Assembly: GCA_026395435.1 (NCBI GenBank)
Contig: JAPLYT010000012.1
Coordinates: 1-37,552, forward strand
From: Candidatus Saccharimonadota bacterium
GTDB lineage: Bacteria; Patescibacteriota; Saccharimonadia; Saccharimonadales; AWTP1-31
Direction of reading: 5' to 3'
Length of the DNA stretch: 37,552 bases
Shown one piece after another: positions 15,302 through 23,480 of this stretch. A program made the position numbers and the translations under genes. Each line of letters starts with the position of its first letter. Position 1 is the first letter of the stretch. Below the pieces are notes generated by a model. It was not told the DNA's origin. It did not search any database and was given only the letters and a program-made list of their open reading frames with translations.

Positions 15302-15334
15302 AACTAGTGTTTACTGCTTGGCTAAAGTAGAATG
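15302..15334 (+). promoter_or_regulatory. Shared 33-bp upstream element, copy A
   Basis: Reads AACTAGTGTTTAC, seven variable bases, then CTAAAGTAGAATG. It matches the element before the MazG gene (17531-17563) at 30 of 33 positions. TAGAAT (15328-15333) is a plausible -10 box. The downstream nuclease starts 40 bp later with its own AAGGA ribosome-binding site. Confidence 0.65.
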
Positions 15335-15374
15335 AAATTATTATTTAAGCATTTGTTAAAAATAAGGACGATAC

Positions 15375-16076
15375 ATGGCAACAGAGCATCAACTTAATTC
15401 GCTAAAAGAATCAATCAAGTTATACAAGAGAAAGTATCTACGAAAAGAATTTTCCCAGCTTGATGAATCGGCAACAAGAATCATGACAAACAATTTCTTG
15501 ACTGAAATTCTTGGCTACAAAGAACTTGAAGAAATAAAAACAGAATACAGAATTAGGACCGAATATGCCGATTATGTAATTCAACTCAAACGGAAAAAGC
15601 ATTTTGTAGTCGAAGTTAAATCTATTGATATTGATATAAGTGAAAAACATCTTCGTCAAAGTTTAAGTTATGCAGCGAACGAAGGTATTGACTGGATTTT
15701 ATTATTAAATGGACGTGAAATTCAACTCTACAGAGTAAATTTTGGAAAACCTGTAACAACCACACTCATTTTTAAATTAGATCTAACAGTTGATGAAGAC
15801 TTGAAAAAAGCCCCATCACTAGTTTGGAACCTTACTAAAAAAGCTGTAGAAAAAGGGGACTTAGAAGATTTCTGGAAGCGTACGAACGCACTTAACACTC
15901 AAAACCTTTCTAGACTACTGTATTCAGAAGAAGTGATTAAAAGACTCAGGAATGACCTCAAAGAACAGACCGGCATATATTTTCAAATGGAAGATATTGC
16001 AGAATCATTATGCCAAATTATCAAAGAGCCGATTGATTTTCCTAAACCAAGAATAAGAACTAAACGTAAGAGCTAA
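15375..16076 (+). CDS. Stand-alone type I restriction HsdR N-terminal-like nuclease
   Basis: 233-residue protein resembling the PD-(D/E)XK nuclease domain at the N terminus of type I restriction R subunits (HSDR_N), without helicase domains. The catalytic pattern is in place: EYADYVIQ (D66), then HFVVEVKS (E80, K82), followed by the QSLSYAANEGIDWILLLNGREIQLY stretch typical of this group. No methylase or specificity gene is nearby, so it is not a normal type I system. AAGGA precedes the ATG. It lies in the cargo between the two zwf 3' ends, and its upstream element is shared with the MazG operon. A defence or mobile-element role is inferred. Confidence 0.8.
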   Translation: MATEHQLNSLKESIKLYKRKYLRKEFSQLDESATRIMTNNFLTEILGYKELEEIKTEYRIRTEYADYVIQLKRKKHFVVEVKSIDIDISEKHLRQSLSYAANEGIDWILLLNGREIQLYRVNFGKPVTTTLIFKLDLTVDEDLKKAPSLVWNLTKKAVEKGDLEDFWKRTNALNTQNLSRLLYSEEVIKRLRNDLKEQTGIYFQMEDIAESLCQIIKEPIDFPKPRIRTKRKS

Positions 16077-16199
16077 TAGCAACTTTTATATCATTAATAC
16101 ACGGATAAGTAGGATGTTTGACAAAATTTCACTCCTAAACACTTCTCATGGGAAAATTGCTATAGTCATTCAAACTACTCCATATAGTCGTGCATTTAT

Positions 16200-16871
16200 A
16201 TGAGGTTATTTTTAGCTACATTAGTACTACTATTTTTCTTTGTTTTAGTCTTATGGCTGGATTATATGAGCGACAAGACTTTTAAGTCTGAGACAGGTGG
16301 TAAGCATTACTATCCATCAAAAAAAGAAATTGTAAAACCGACTATAGTTAAAGAGAATAATGGGTTGTATAACTGGAGTTACTGGACAATTGACCATCTT
16401 GGTAAGCATGTGGATCCAGATAGTAGTTGGGGTATATTACGACTAAAAGTATTTTCGAGGGATGATCATAAATGCTTAGATTGCGGATCTAGAACCAATC
16501 TAACAGTACAGCATAAGGTTGCGCTTTCACTTGGCGGTTCAAATAAAACCGACAATCTAATTACACTTTGCGCAAAATGTCATGAAAAAGCTGATAAAAA
16601 GATTATTTTTACTGCGAAAAAAGATTTCGGTGACTTCAGTAATTATGGTGATCAAGATATTTTAACAGATCGCGTCGACCAAATAAGCGAACAGATCTAT
16701 CTGAACGAAACCATAGAGATAGAGTATACGGACGACAAGGGGACCAAAACAGTGAGACGAATAACGCCAAAGAGACTTTTTTTAGTTGACGAGAAAGCTT
16801 ATCTCAGAGCATATTGTGATCTAAGAAAAGCAGATAGGACATTTAAAATAGCTAGAATTATTATCCGCTAA
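16200..16871 (+). CDS. Membrane-anchored HNH endonuclease with C-terminal WYL-like domain
   Basis: Three parts: an N-terminal membrane helix (residues 2-20, LFLATLVLLFFFVLVLWL); an HNH nuclease with zinc pairs C92-x2-C95 and C124-x2-C127, H105 and N119 (QHKVALSLGGSNKTDNLITLC); and a C-terminal segment (about 166-223) with ETIEIEYTD..RRITPKRLFLV..AYLRAYCDLRKADRTFKIARI, matching WYL domains. WYL domains usually sense a ligand or nucleic acid and control attached effectors. A membrane-tethered HNH-WYL protein is an unusual combination and could cleave incoming DNA at the membrane; that is inference. It sits in the same cargo as the HsdR-N-like nuclease. Confidence 0.8.
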   Translation: MRLFLATLVLLFFFVLVLWLDYMSDKTFKSETGGKHYYPSKKEIVKPTIVKENNGLYNWSYWTIDHLGKHVDPDSSWGILRLKVFSRDDHKCLDCGSRTNLTVQHKVALSLGGSNKTDNLITLCAKCHEKADKKIIFTAKKDFGDFSNYGDQDILTDRVDQISEQIYLNETIEIEYTDDKGTKTVRRITPKRLFLVDEKAYLRAYCDLRKADRTFKIARIIIR

Positions 16872-16942
16872 ACCTGTCAGTGACTTATTTAGCTCTTGGG
16901 GTATCGACAACTTGATGACATAAAGTCTGATCATCAGTAAAT

Positions 16943-17020
16943 GCCGACGACTTCCTCATAGAAGTACAGGGCACCTGGCCAAAGAGCGGTCCGAACATCT
17001 GCCTTGTCCCTTCAAGTTAA
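16943..17020 (+). pseudogene. Detached zwf 3'-end fragment
   Basis: Reads A-D-D-F-L-I-E-V-Q-G-T-W-P-K-S-G-P-N-I-C then L-V-P-S-S-stop, matching the zwf C terminus. About 60 of 68 bases match 14037-14104. Several differences are synonymous (GTG/GTA, GGC/GGT, CCA/CCG), and it keeps its own stop. It is in the same orientation as zwf and has no upstream reading frame. It marks the far edge of a 2.8-kb insertion. Confidence 0.85.
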
Positions 17021-17497
17021 CTAGAGAATCTTTTTTGCAGCGTTAACGACATCACTCGTTAATGAGATATTGTAAGCACCCATAGTGCTATGCCACTTTT
17101 TAAACTCATTGAATTGATCGAAAGTTAATTCATATATGTTTTTAGGGAGATAATCTTCGAGTACAACGATAATTAAATATTCAAAGTTCTTTATCAAATT
17201 TGGGCTATCAGGTTTTCCATGCCCACGAAATACTCCGGTAGTTTTATTTGGATAAGTAATAGTTTTTATAGTGTATCTTTCTCCTTTATCGCTTATAGCA
17301 TCGATATTTTTAGTACTAGGAGGCGCTAAAAGTAAACGAGGTAGATTTGGGGTTTTTATGTATGTCGAAACAGCTAATTTCTCACCTCTTTCACCAGTGA
17401 CATTCTTGCTAGAAATCTCACCTTCTTCTTGTAACTGCTTATAGACATCAGAGTAGAGCTGCCATAGTTCATCAACTTTATAATTTTTTAAATTCAT
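17021..17497 (-). CDS. PD-(D/E)XK-like putative endonuclease
   Basis: 158-residue soluble protein. GERGEKLAVSTYI, then NIDAISDKGERYTIKT, then FEYLIIVVLEDYLP reproduces the helix-Glu, Asp, (x)-x-Lys and hydrophobic-strand order of restriction-type nucleases, with likely residues E39, D66 and K78. No methylase adjoins it. Its stop codon abuts the end of the zwf fragment directly, so it probably belonged next to zwf before the insertion, or arrived with it. TATAAT (complement of 17504-17509) ends 6 nt before the ATG. Nuclease function is inferred from the motif pattern only. Confidence 0.6.
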   Translation of the reverse strand: MNLKNYKVDELWQLYSDVYKQLQEEGEISSKNVTGERGEKLAVSTYIKTPNLPRLLLAPPSTKNIDAISDKGERYTIKTITYPNKTTGVFRGHGKPDSPNLIKNFEYLIIVVLEDYLPKNIYELTFDQFNEFKKWHSTMGAYNISLTSDVVNAAKKIL

Positions 17498-17530
17498 TTT
17501 ATGATTATAGTTTTATTATTTATATCCTAC

Positions 17531-17563
17531 AACTAGTGTTTACAGATTAGCTAAAGTAGAATG
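17531..17563 (+). promoter_or_regulatory. Shared 33-bp upstream element, copy B (MazG promoter)
   Basis: Matches copy A at 30 of 33 positions. Here TAGAAT (17557-17562) ends 6 nt before the MazG ATG, so it probably acts as a leaderless promoter. The conserved bases upstream of the -10 do not look like a standard -35 and could be an activator or repressor site. Confidence 0.65.
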
Positions 17564-17568
17564 TACGT

Positions 17569-17916
17569 ATGAATGATATTACTACACTCCAAAAACGAAT
17601 CGTTGATTTTAGAGATGCAAGAGATTGGAAACAATTTCATAATCCAAAAGATATGGCTATTTCATTAGTTCTCGAAGCAGCTGAAGTGATTGAACATTTC
17701 CAGTTCAAATCACCTGAGGAGATTCAAAGTCACTTAGAAAAGAATAAAGAAGATTTATCAGGAGAGCTTGCAGATGTTCTTTACTGGGTATTACTCATGG
17801 CTCATGATTTAGATATAGATATTTCAAAGGCTTTTGATAATAAAATGGCGCAAAACGAAGCCAAATATTCTGTCGAAAAATCAAAAGGGAATAATAAGAA
17901 ATATACCCAACTCTAA
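17569..17916 (+). CDS. MazG-like nucleotide pyrophosphohydrolase
   Basis: Hydrolyses nucleoside triphosphates to monophosphates and pyrophosphate. The 115-residue all-alpha protein shows the metal-binding pattern of the MazG/RS21-C6 group: LVLEAAEVIEHFQF (the ExxE) and GELADVLYWVLLMAHDLDIDI (the ExxD), then a KYSVEKSKG tail. Single-domain size fits iMazG/dCTPase-like enzymes. Its stop codon touches the ATG of the helicase gene with no spacer, so the two are almost certainly co-expressed. It may deplete or clean nucleotides during a DNA-damage or phage response; that is inference. Confidence 0.88.
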   Translation: MNDITTLQKRIVDFRDARDWKQFHNPKDMAISLVLEAAEVIEHFQFKSPEEIQSHLEKNKEDLSGELADVLYWVLLMAHDLDIDISKAFDNKMAQNEAKYSVEKSKGNNKKYTQL

Positions 17917-19497
17917 ATGGCGCATATTCATACAATTAGTTACGAACCCGAATCATATAACTTACTTCGAAAAATTGAATTTACCTTTAACTGGCCGACC
18001 GTTTATCTACTTGAAGATGGTAAAGAGATTTATGTTGGTCAATCCGGTAACGTTGCAAGCAGATTTAAACAGCATAATAAAAATCCATCTAGAAGTAGGC
18101 TTAAAAAAGCCCACATTATTACAGATAGGGAATATAACCTATCTGCGACACTGGATATCGAATCTAAACTCATTCAATTTATAGCGGCTGATGAAAAATA
18201 TGTTTTACAAAATAGTAATGCAGGATTATTAGATCATAACTATTACGATAGAGAAAAGTATCTTACCAAATTCGAAGAACTTTGGATTGAGTTAAAAAAA
18301 CAGAACATTGCAGTACATGACTTGATTCAGCTGCGAAACAGCGATCTATTTAAATATTCGCCGTACAAATCGCTTACTGAAGAGCAAATTTCTATTGTTT
18401 CGAGTATTAAAGAATCTCTAGACACAGGGTTAGACCGATCTTACATCGTAAATGGGGAACCGGGTACAGGTAAGTCAATACTTGGTGTATATCTAGCAAA
18501 ATATTTGCTTGAAACTTTAAAGAGCGAGGAACCACTAAAAATTTCTCTTGTAATTCCAATGACTTCACTCCGAAAAACACTTAAGAAAGTCTTCGGTAAA
18601 GTTAAGGGTCTCAATTCAAGCATGGTTATTGGTCCTTCTGAAGTCGTAGGCAATACTTATGACGTGCTTATCGTCGACGAAGCACATAGATTAAGTCGAA
18701 GAATAAACCTTAGTGGCTATGGTCCTTTTGATCAAGCAAACAAATATTATAATCTTGGCAACAACGGTTCCCAACTAGACTGGATTCTATTGTCATCAAA
18801 GTCTCAGATTTTTCTCTACGATAGCAGACAGTCAATTACACCAAGAGATGTTAGGGCTGAAAAATTCAGCGAGCTGCCCGCAATTCATTACAACCTTACA
18901 AGTCAGTTAAGAGTTACTGCAGGTGATGACTATCTGAAATTTATTGATCAGTTGCTTGCGGCAAACGTTGGAGTTAAGCCTGACTTTAAAGCCTATGATC
19001 TTGAGTATTTTGAAAATCTAAAACCAATGATTGAAAAAGTTAAGGCAATGGATAAAAAGCATGGGCTTGCACGACTCGTTGCTGGATATGCATGGACATG
19101 GGAAACGAAGAAGAAAGATTCACAAGATTACGATATTGAACTAGACGGCCTGAAACTAAAATGGAATAGCGAAAACATTGATTGGGTCAATTCACAGAAT
19201 GCAATTAATGAAGTCGGCTGCATACATACAGTTCAGGGTTATGATCTGAACTATGTTGGAGTGATTATCGGACCAGAAGTAGGGTACAACCCAGATACCA
19301 AGAAGATAATTATCGATAAAGAAAAATATAAGGACATTAACGGCAAGAGAACACTTGAATCTCTTGAAGAACTTGAGCTATATATTAAAAATATCTATAA
19401 AACTTTATTGTCGCGCGGTATCAAAGGAACTTATATACACGCTGTCGACAAAGGCCTGTCTGACTTTATGTACAAAATGTTCAATAATTCTAACTGA
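17917..19497 (+). CDS. GIY-YIG nuclease-DUF2075 helicase fusion
   Basis: 526 residues. Residues 27-90 form a GIY-YIG-type nuclease (PTVYLLEDGKEIYVGQS, then RFKQH, and E82 as metal ligand). A superfamily-1-like P-loop helicase of the DUF2075 type follows: Walker A GEPGTGKS at 180-187, Walker B DVLIVDEAH about 249, LYDSRQSITP, SQLRV, and a late CIHTVQGYDLNYVGVIIGPE motif. It is fused or coupled to MazG directly upstream. Such a helicase-nuclease could process aberrant or foreign DNA. No methylase or integrase is present nearby. Domain calls are from motifs. Confidence 0.85.
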   Translation: MAHIHTISYEPESYNLLRKIEFTFNWPTVYLLEDGKEIYVGQSGNVASRFKQHNKNPSRSRLKKAHIITDREYNLSATLDIESKLIQFIAADEKYVLQNSNAGLLDHNYYDREKYLTKFEELWIELKKQNIAVHDLIQLRNSDLFKYSPYKSLTEEQISIVSSIKESLDTGLDRSYIVNGEPGTGKSILGVYLAKYLLETLKSEEPLKISLVIPMTSLRKTLKKVFGKVKGLNSSMVIGPSEVVGNTYDVLIVDEAHRLSRRINLSGYGPFDQANKYYNLGNNGSQLDWILLSSKSQIFLYDSRQSITPRDVRAEKFSELPAIHYNLTSQLRVTAGDDYLKFIDQLLAANVGVKPDFKAYDLEYFENLKPMIEKVKAMDKKHGLARLVAGYAWTWETKKKDSQDYDIELDGLKLKWNSENIDWVNSQNAINEVGCIHTVQGYDLNYVGVIIGPEVGYNPDTKKIIIDKEKYKDINGKRTLESLEELELYIKNIYKTLLSRGIKGTYIHAVDKGLSDFMYKMFNNSN

Positions 19498-20043
19498 TTT
19501 GGTTGTCGCAACGAAAGAGAATGATTAGCGGAGATATCTAAGTTTGCTTCTTTTCCTTCAAAACAACTGGTGACTTGGATTAGATTTCAAAAATGATCAA
19601 TAGTCACATATAGACCATGCAGGGTAGTCAGTTAATTGCAATGCATTAACTTTTGAGGCATGCGATGCATTAAGAAATCAGGTGTCATCAAGTAAGTCAA
19701 AGAGTATGATCGATGAATTTAATAATAAAAAATATTCTATGTGAATTAGTAATAATTCTTTTTACGAAAAGAGCATGAACACCGCTAAAATGCGTGATAT
19801 GAGATACCTCAAATTATGTGCAATGAGTAATAATAAGCGTTGCTAAAGCTTATGTTTTAAATACAAGTATTCATCATATTCAACAGGGATAAATGTAGTA
19901 AAATATATTATATAAGTAGCTGAACACAAAATTAGGTATACTGGTCATTTTTCAAATAATATTAATATGAATCATTATCATTTCTCCAATGTCGCATATT
20001 AAAGAATTTCTAAGCAACTAATACTTTATATAAGCTATAACAT
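19498..20043. other. AT-rich intergenic stretch, no gene seen
   Basis: About 545 bp of very AT-rich DNA between the helicase and the tandem glycosyltransferase. I find no credible ORF, tRNA, terminator or long repeat. The gap is unusually long for this compact genome and could hold decayed sequence or regulatory sites. Confidence 0.5.
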
Positions 20044-20073
20044 TTGTATTATATTCAAATTAGTTGTTAAAAT
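20044..20073 (+). promoter_or_regulatory. Promoter of the tandem GT2 gene
   Basis: TTGTAT (20044-20049), an 18-nt spacer and TAAAAT (20068-20073), ending 7 nt before the ATG at 20081; leaderless geometry. Confidence 0.6.
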
Positions 20074-20080
20074 ATTAAAG

Positions 20081-23000
20081 ATGAACAAAAGGTCAAAGAA
20101 TTTATTTAGCATTCTAGTATTTCTGTCCCTAATGCTAATAGGAGTATTTGCTATTTGGTGGTTCAACCCATCTCATATACCAGCGAACTTCTCAGGATAC
20201 TTTCACTTATTTGATTTACTACTATTTATTTGTATCTCATATGTAATTTGGCATCCGATTGTAATGCAGGTATTCTCTTGGGCCATTACATCTAATATAA
20301 AAGAAAGAGCTTACATAAAGCCTCAAAAAGGTTATAAAGTTGCTTTTATTACTAACTTCGTCCCAGCATCGGAGTCTATTGAGCTTCTCCACAAAACACT
20401 TCCCGCAATGGTTCGAGCAAATTACGCACATGATACTTGGCTCCTTGATGAAGGCGACGACCCAGAAGTAAAGAAATTGTGTGAGAAATTAGGGGTATTA
20501 CATTTCAGTAGATTTGGTAAAGAAAACTATAATACTCAAGGTGGAAAGTTTGCGATAAAGACTAAGGGCGGCAACCACAATGCATGGTATGACAGCTTTG
20601 GAGATTCGTATGACTTTGTTGCTCAGATTGATACTGATTTTATCCCTAAAAAAAACTTCCTTATAAAAACCCTGGGTTATTTTAGAGATTCAAATGTCGC
20701 CTTTGTAGGAACTCCTCAAATATACGGGAATATTGATGAATCATTAATATCACGTGGCGCTGCTCAGCAGACATATAACTTTTATGGGAACATTCTTCGT
20801 GGTTTCGACGGGATGAATATGAATATGCTCATAGGAGCAAATCATGTGATTCGTGTTGGTGCTTTGAAGGATGTTGATCACTATAGTGCTCACATCACCG
20901 AGGATCTGTTAACCGGTATGAAGCTTCACTCGAAGGGTTGGAAGAGTGTTTACGTACCAGAAGCCCTTGCAGTAGGAGAAGGACCAACTTCATGGCAAGC
21001 TTATTTTAATCAGCAGATGAGATGGGCCTACGGGTGTATTCATATTCTTTTTAATCATAGCCCTGGGCTTTTTAAGAAAATGGATCGTAGACAAAAGATT
21101 TATTATTTCTTTCTTCAACAACATTACTTTTCAGGGTTTGCTATGTCCCTCGGGGTATTAGGCCTAGGAATATACTTTATTTTAGGAGTAAACGCTGCAG
21201 ATATGTCACTTGCACCGTTCCTCTCATTTTATTTACCTGCGCTTATAGCTTGTGGACTAATGGCCTTGTGGATTCAAAGATTCAACGTGCGACCAAAGGA
21301 AGAGAGCGGGATGTTATGGGCAGGAAAAATTATTAGTATCGCATCTTGGCCTATATTTTTTCTTGCATTTTTTAGTGTTCTTCGAGGCAAACGACTCACC
21401 TATAAGGTAACGCCTAAAGGCGAAGGACAGGATATAGAACTTTCAAAATCGAGAACTATGAAACTGTTTAATATTCACCTAGTGATTGGATTAATATGTT
21501 TATTAAGTTTACTCACAAGTTTAATCACCGGCAGGTCATCAATTATCATGGTTTTTTGGGCTACTTGTACGACCCTTCTTATGTTCTTCGTCCCTATTTC
21601 TGAACCTATAATTAGGGTAACGACACAACTGTACGACGTTATTAGGACCAATATTTTGATAATAAATAGCCGATACAGAATTTTTGAATTTAGAACTGAA
21701 ATAAATAACTTAGTACCATCTAGAGTGTCTAATTTAGAAAAATATATGTACAGTAAAAGAAATTATTTAATTCTTCTTATATTTTCATTTATTAGTTTTT
21801 CAACTGCGACTTTCAGTATGTTTAGGTTTTTAAAAGCGAATCCACTCTTATGGCCAATGTATATCTTACTTATATTCAGTATTTCATACTACATAGTCTC
21901 AATTGCAGTAAATCTGTTTACACGCAATTTCGATACTGATAAACACAATTTGCTAGTTAGTAAATGGAAGCCGCCTGATCCTCCTAATGTTGATATTTTC
22001 TTACCAATAGCAGGAGAACAAATCCATGTATTAAAAAATACATGGAATGGAGTTATTGAATTAATTCACCATTATAAAGGGCATATAAAAGTATACTGCC
22101 TTGATGATAGTAATAGTGAAGAAATAAAAAGCGCTGCCAATTTATACGGCTTTAACTATGTAGTTAGACCAAACCGTGGTGAATTTAAAAAAGCTGGGAA
22201 TCTTAGACACGGGTATAAAATTTCCAAAGGAGAGTTTATTGCCATATTTGATGCCGATTTTAGACCGCGAAAAGATTTCTTAAACGAGCTCTTGCCATAT
22301 ATGTATAATCAAATTGATATTGGGATAGTTCAAAGTCCACAATACTTTGATGTAAGTCCTAGCCAGAATTGGCTTGAAAGAGGTGCAGGAGCCGTGCAAG
22401 AGCTTTTTTATAGATTTTCACAAGTATCCCGGCAAAATCATCAAGCTGCCATCTGCGTGGGCAGTAATGCGCTCTACAGGCGTAAAGCGCTGGAATCTAC
22501 TGGTGGCACGGCGTTAATAGAACACTCGGAAGATGTTCATACAGGATTTAATCTAAAGATGCACGGCTGGAATGTAAAATACATTCCAATTATTCTTGCT
22601 AAAGGATTATGTCCTGAATCTATGCCAGCGTTCTTTAAGCAGCAATATAGGTGGTGCATGGGCTCGATGAGTCTGCTTAGATCTAGTAAGTTTTGGCAGA
22701 CAAAACTGCCTGTTCGCACACGCCTGTCCTACATTTCTGGTTTTCTGTATTACATAAATACAGCAATTCTTTCAATAATCACACCTTTCATTCCTCTAAT
22801 TCTTCTAGCTTTTATGCCCGAAAAGATAGAAATAAAATATACTTTTCTTGTTCTTCCTTCGTTACTATTTGCATATATTATTTTTCCTTTATGGCATAAG
22901 TCAATCTATGGACTTGAATCATGGTCAGTAAGACAAGTCTACGGCTGGGCTCATCTTTTCGCTATTTCGGATGCGATTAGTAATCGATCTATGCAATGGA

Positions 23001-23281
23001 CTCCTACGGGTGTAGTTAAGGGAAATGACTTTAGATATAAAAGTTTTCGAATACTGCAAGTAGTATTTAATTTCATACCCTCAGTTCTTTGGGTAGGCCT
23101 ATCAATTTGGCATTTATTTAAAAGTGAATCATTTGCCTATGTACCTATTCTTATTAGCGGAATTCTCTATCTTCTTATATCCATGAAAGTTACTTTCTAT
23201 ACATCACGAGCTCCCATTTTAACGAAAAATGAGACTTTTCCAGTTGTTAATCTCGGCATAGTTAATAGCCCTACTAAATAA
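20081..23281 (+). CDS. Tandem double family 2 glycan synthase (two GT2 domains, multiple TM)
   Basis: A 1066-residue membrane protein holding two complete processive-type GT2 (cellulose/hyaluronan-synthase-like) domains. Domain 1 (about 85-320): LLDEGDD, QIDTDF (D184/D186), TED 273-275, QQMRW 311-315. Domain 2 (about 635-860): CLDDSNSE, FDADF (D724/D726), SED 816-818, QQYRW 854-858. Membrane helices lie before, between and after. Every catalytic motif survives in both halves, so both may be active, perhaps making a two-sugar polymer and exporting it. The gene is very AT-rich, with its own promoter and no BcsB-like partner nearby. Product unknown. Confidence 0.85.
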   Translation: MNKRSKNLFSILVFLSLMLIGVFAIWWFNPSHIPANFSGYFHLFDLLLFICISYVIWHPIVMQVFSWAITSNIKERAYIKPQKGYKVAFITNFVPASESIELLHKTLPAMVRANYAHDTWLLDEGDDPEVKKLCEKLGVLHFSRFGKENYNTQGGKFAIKTKGGNHNAWYDSFGDSYDFVAQIDTDFIPKKNFLIKTLGYFRDSNVAFVGTPQIYGNIDESLISRGAAQQTYNFYGNILRGFDGMNMNMLIGANHVIRVGALKDVDHYSAHITEDLLTGMKLHSKGWKSVYVPEALAVGEGPTSWQAYFNQQMRWAYGCIHILFNHSPGLFKKMDRRQKIYYFFLQQHYFSGFAMSLGVLGLGIYFILGVNAADMSLAPFLSFYLPALIACGLMALWIQRFNVRPKEESGMLWAGKIISIASWPIFFLAFFSVLRGKRLTYKVTPKGEGQDIELSKSRTMKLFNIHLVIGLICLLSLLTSLITGRSSIIMVFWATCTTLLMFFVPISEPIIRVTTQLYDVIRTNILIINSRYRIFEFRTEINNLVPSRVSNLEKYMYSKRNYLILLIFSFISFSTATFSMFRFLKANPLLWPMYILLIFSISYYIVSIAVNLFTRNFDTDKHNLLVSKWKPPDPPNVDIFLPIAGEQIHVLKNTWNGVIELIHHYKGHIKVYCLDDSNSEEIKSAANLYGFNYVVRPNRGEFKKAGNLRHGYKISKGEFIAIFDADFRPRKDFLNELLPYMYNQIDIGIVQSPQYFDVSPSQNWLERGAGAVQELFYRFSQVSRQNHQAAICVGSNALYRRKALESTGGTALIEHSEDVHTGFNLKMHGWNVKYIPIILAKGLCPESMPAFFKQQYRWCMGSMSLLRSSKFWQTKLPVRTRLSYISGFLYYINTAILSIITPFIPLILLAFMPEKIEIKYTFLVLPSLLFAYIIFPLWHKSIYGLESWSVRQVYGWAHLFAISDAISNRSMQWTPTGVVKGNDFRYKSFRILQVVFNFIPSVLWVGLSIWHLFKSESFAYVPILISGILYLLISMKVTFYTSRAPILTKNETFPVVNLGIVNSPTK

Positions 23282-23367
23282 ATTGGTTACGGATAAATTA
23301 GTGCATATTAAATACTGACACAAATAAGTATTTAAATACATACGTTTGCAATGGTATAATACAGCTT

Positions 23368-23427
23368 ATGATTTTTCAGAATATAACTGCAGGATTTTCA
23401 AAGAAGCGCTCAAAGCTTAGGCCATAG
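23368..23427 (+). CDS. Leader peptide (19 aa)
   Basis: MIFQNITAGFSKKRSKLRP followed by TAG. The ATG begins 7 nt after the TATAAT box, so it would be translated as a leaderless mRNA. Its stop codon lies inside the GGCCATAG segment that can pair with the downstream terminator, so a ribosome finishing the peptide would control that pairing. The end is rich in Lys, Arg and Ser. Function inferred from position only. Confidence 0.5.
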   Translation: MIFQNITAGFSKKRSKLRP

Positions 23428-23448
23428 CGTATTTTTCTGCATATATTC

Positions 23449-23480
23449 ACACCTCTCGCTATGGCCGAGAGGTGTTTTTT
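23449..23480 (+). terminator. Intrinsic terminator before the M23-like gene
   Basis: ACACCTCTCG, loop CTATGGC, CGAGAGGTGT, then TTTTT. A perfect 10-bp stem only 31 nt upstream of the start codon, so readthrough is needed to express the gene from the upstream promoter. Confidence 0.85.

Larger units (their letters stand above)
23355..23480 (+). promoter_or_regulatory. Attenuator-like leader of the M23-like gene
   Basis: TATAAT (23355-23360, with TGG before it) starts a short RNA holding a 19-codon ORF and an intrinsic terminator (23449-23480). GGCCATAGCG (23420-23429) is perfectly complementary to CGCTATGGCC (23457-23466), which covers the terminator loop and part of its stem. The RNA can therefore form either the terminator, an antiterminator, or a loop pseudoknot. 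Confidence 0.65.

Noticed and set aside
15375-16871. Complete type I restriction-modification system
   Set aside because: No HsdM, HsdS or helicase domains; only an HsdR N-terminal-like nuclease.
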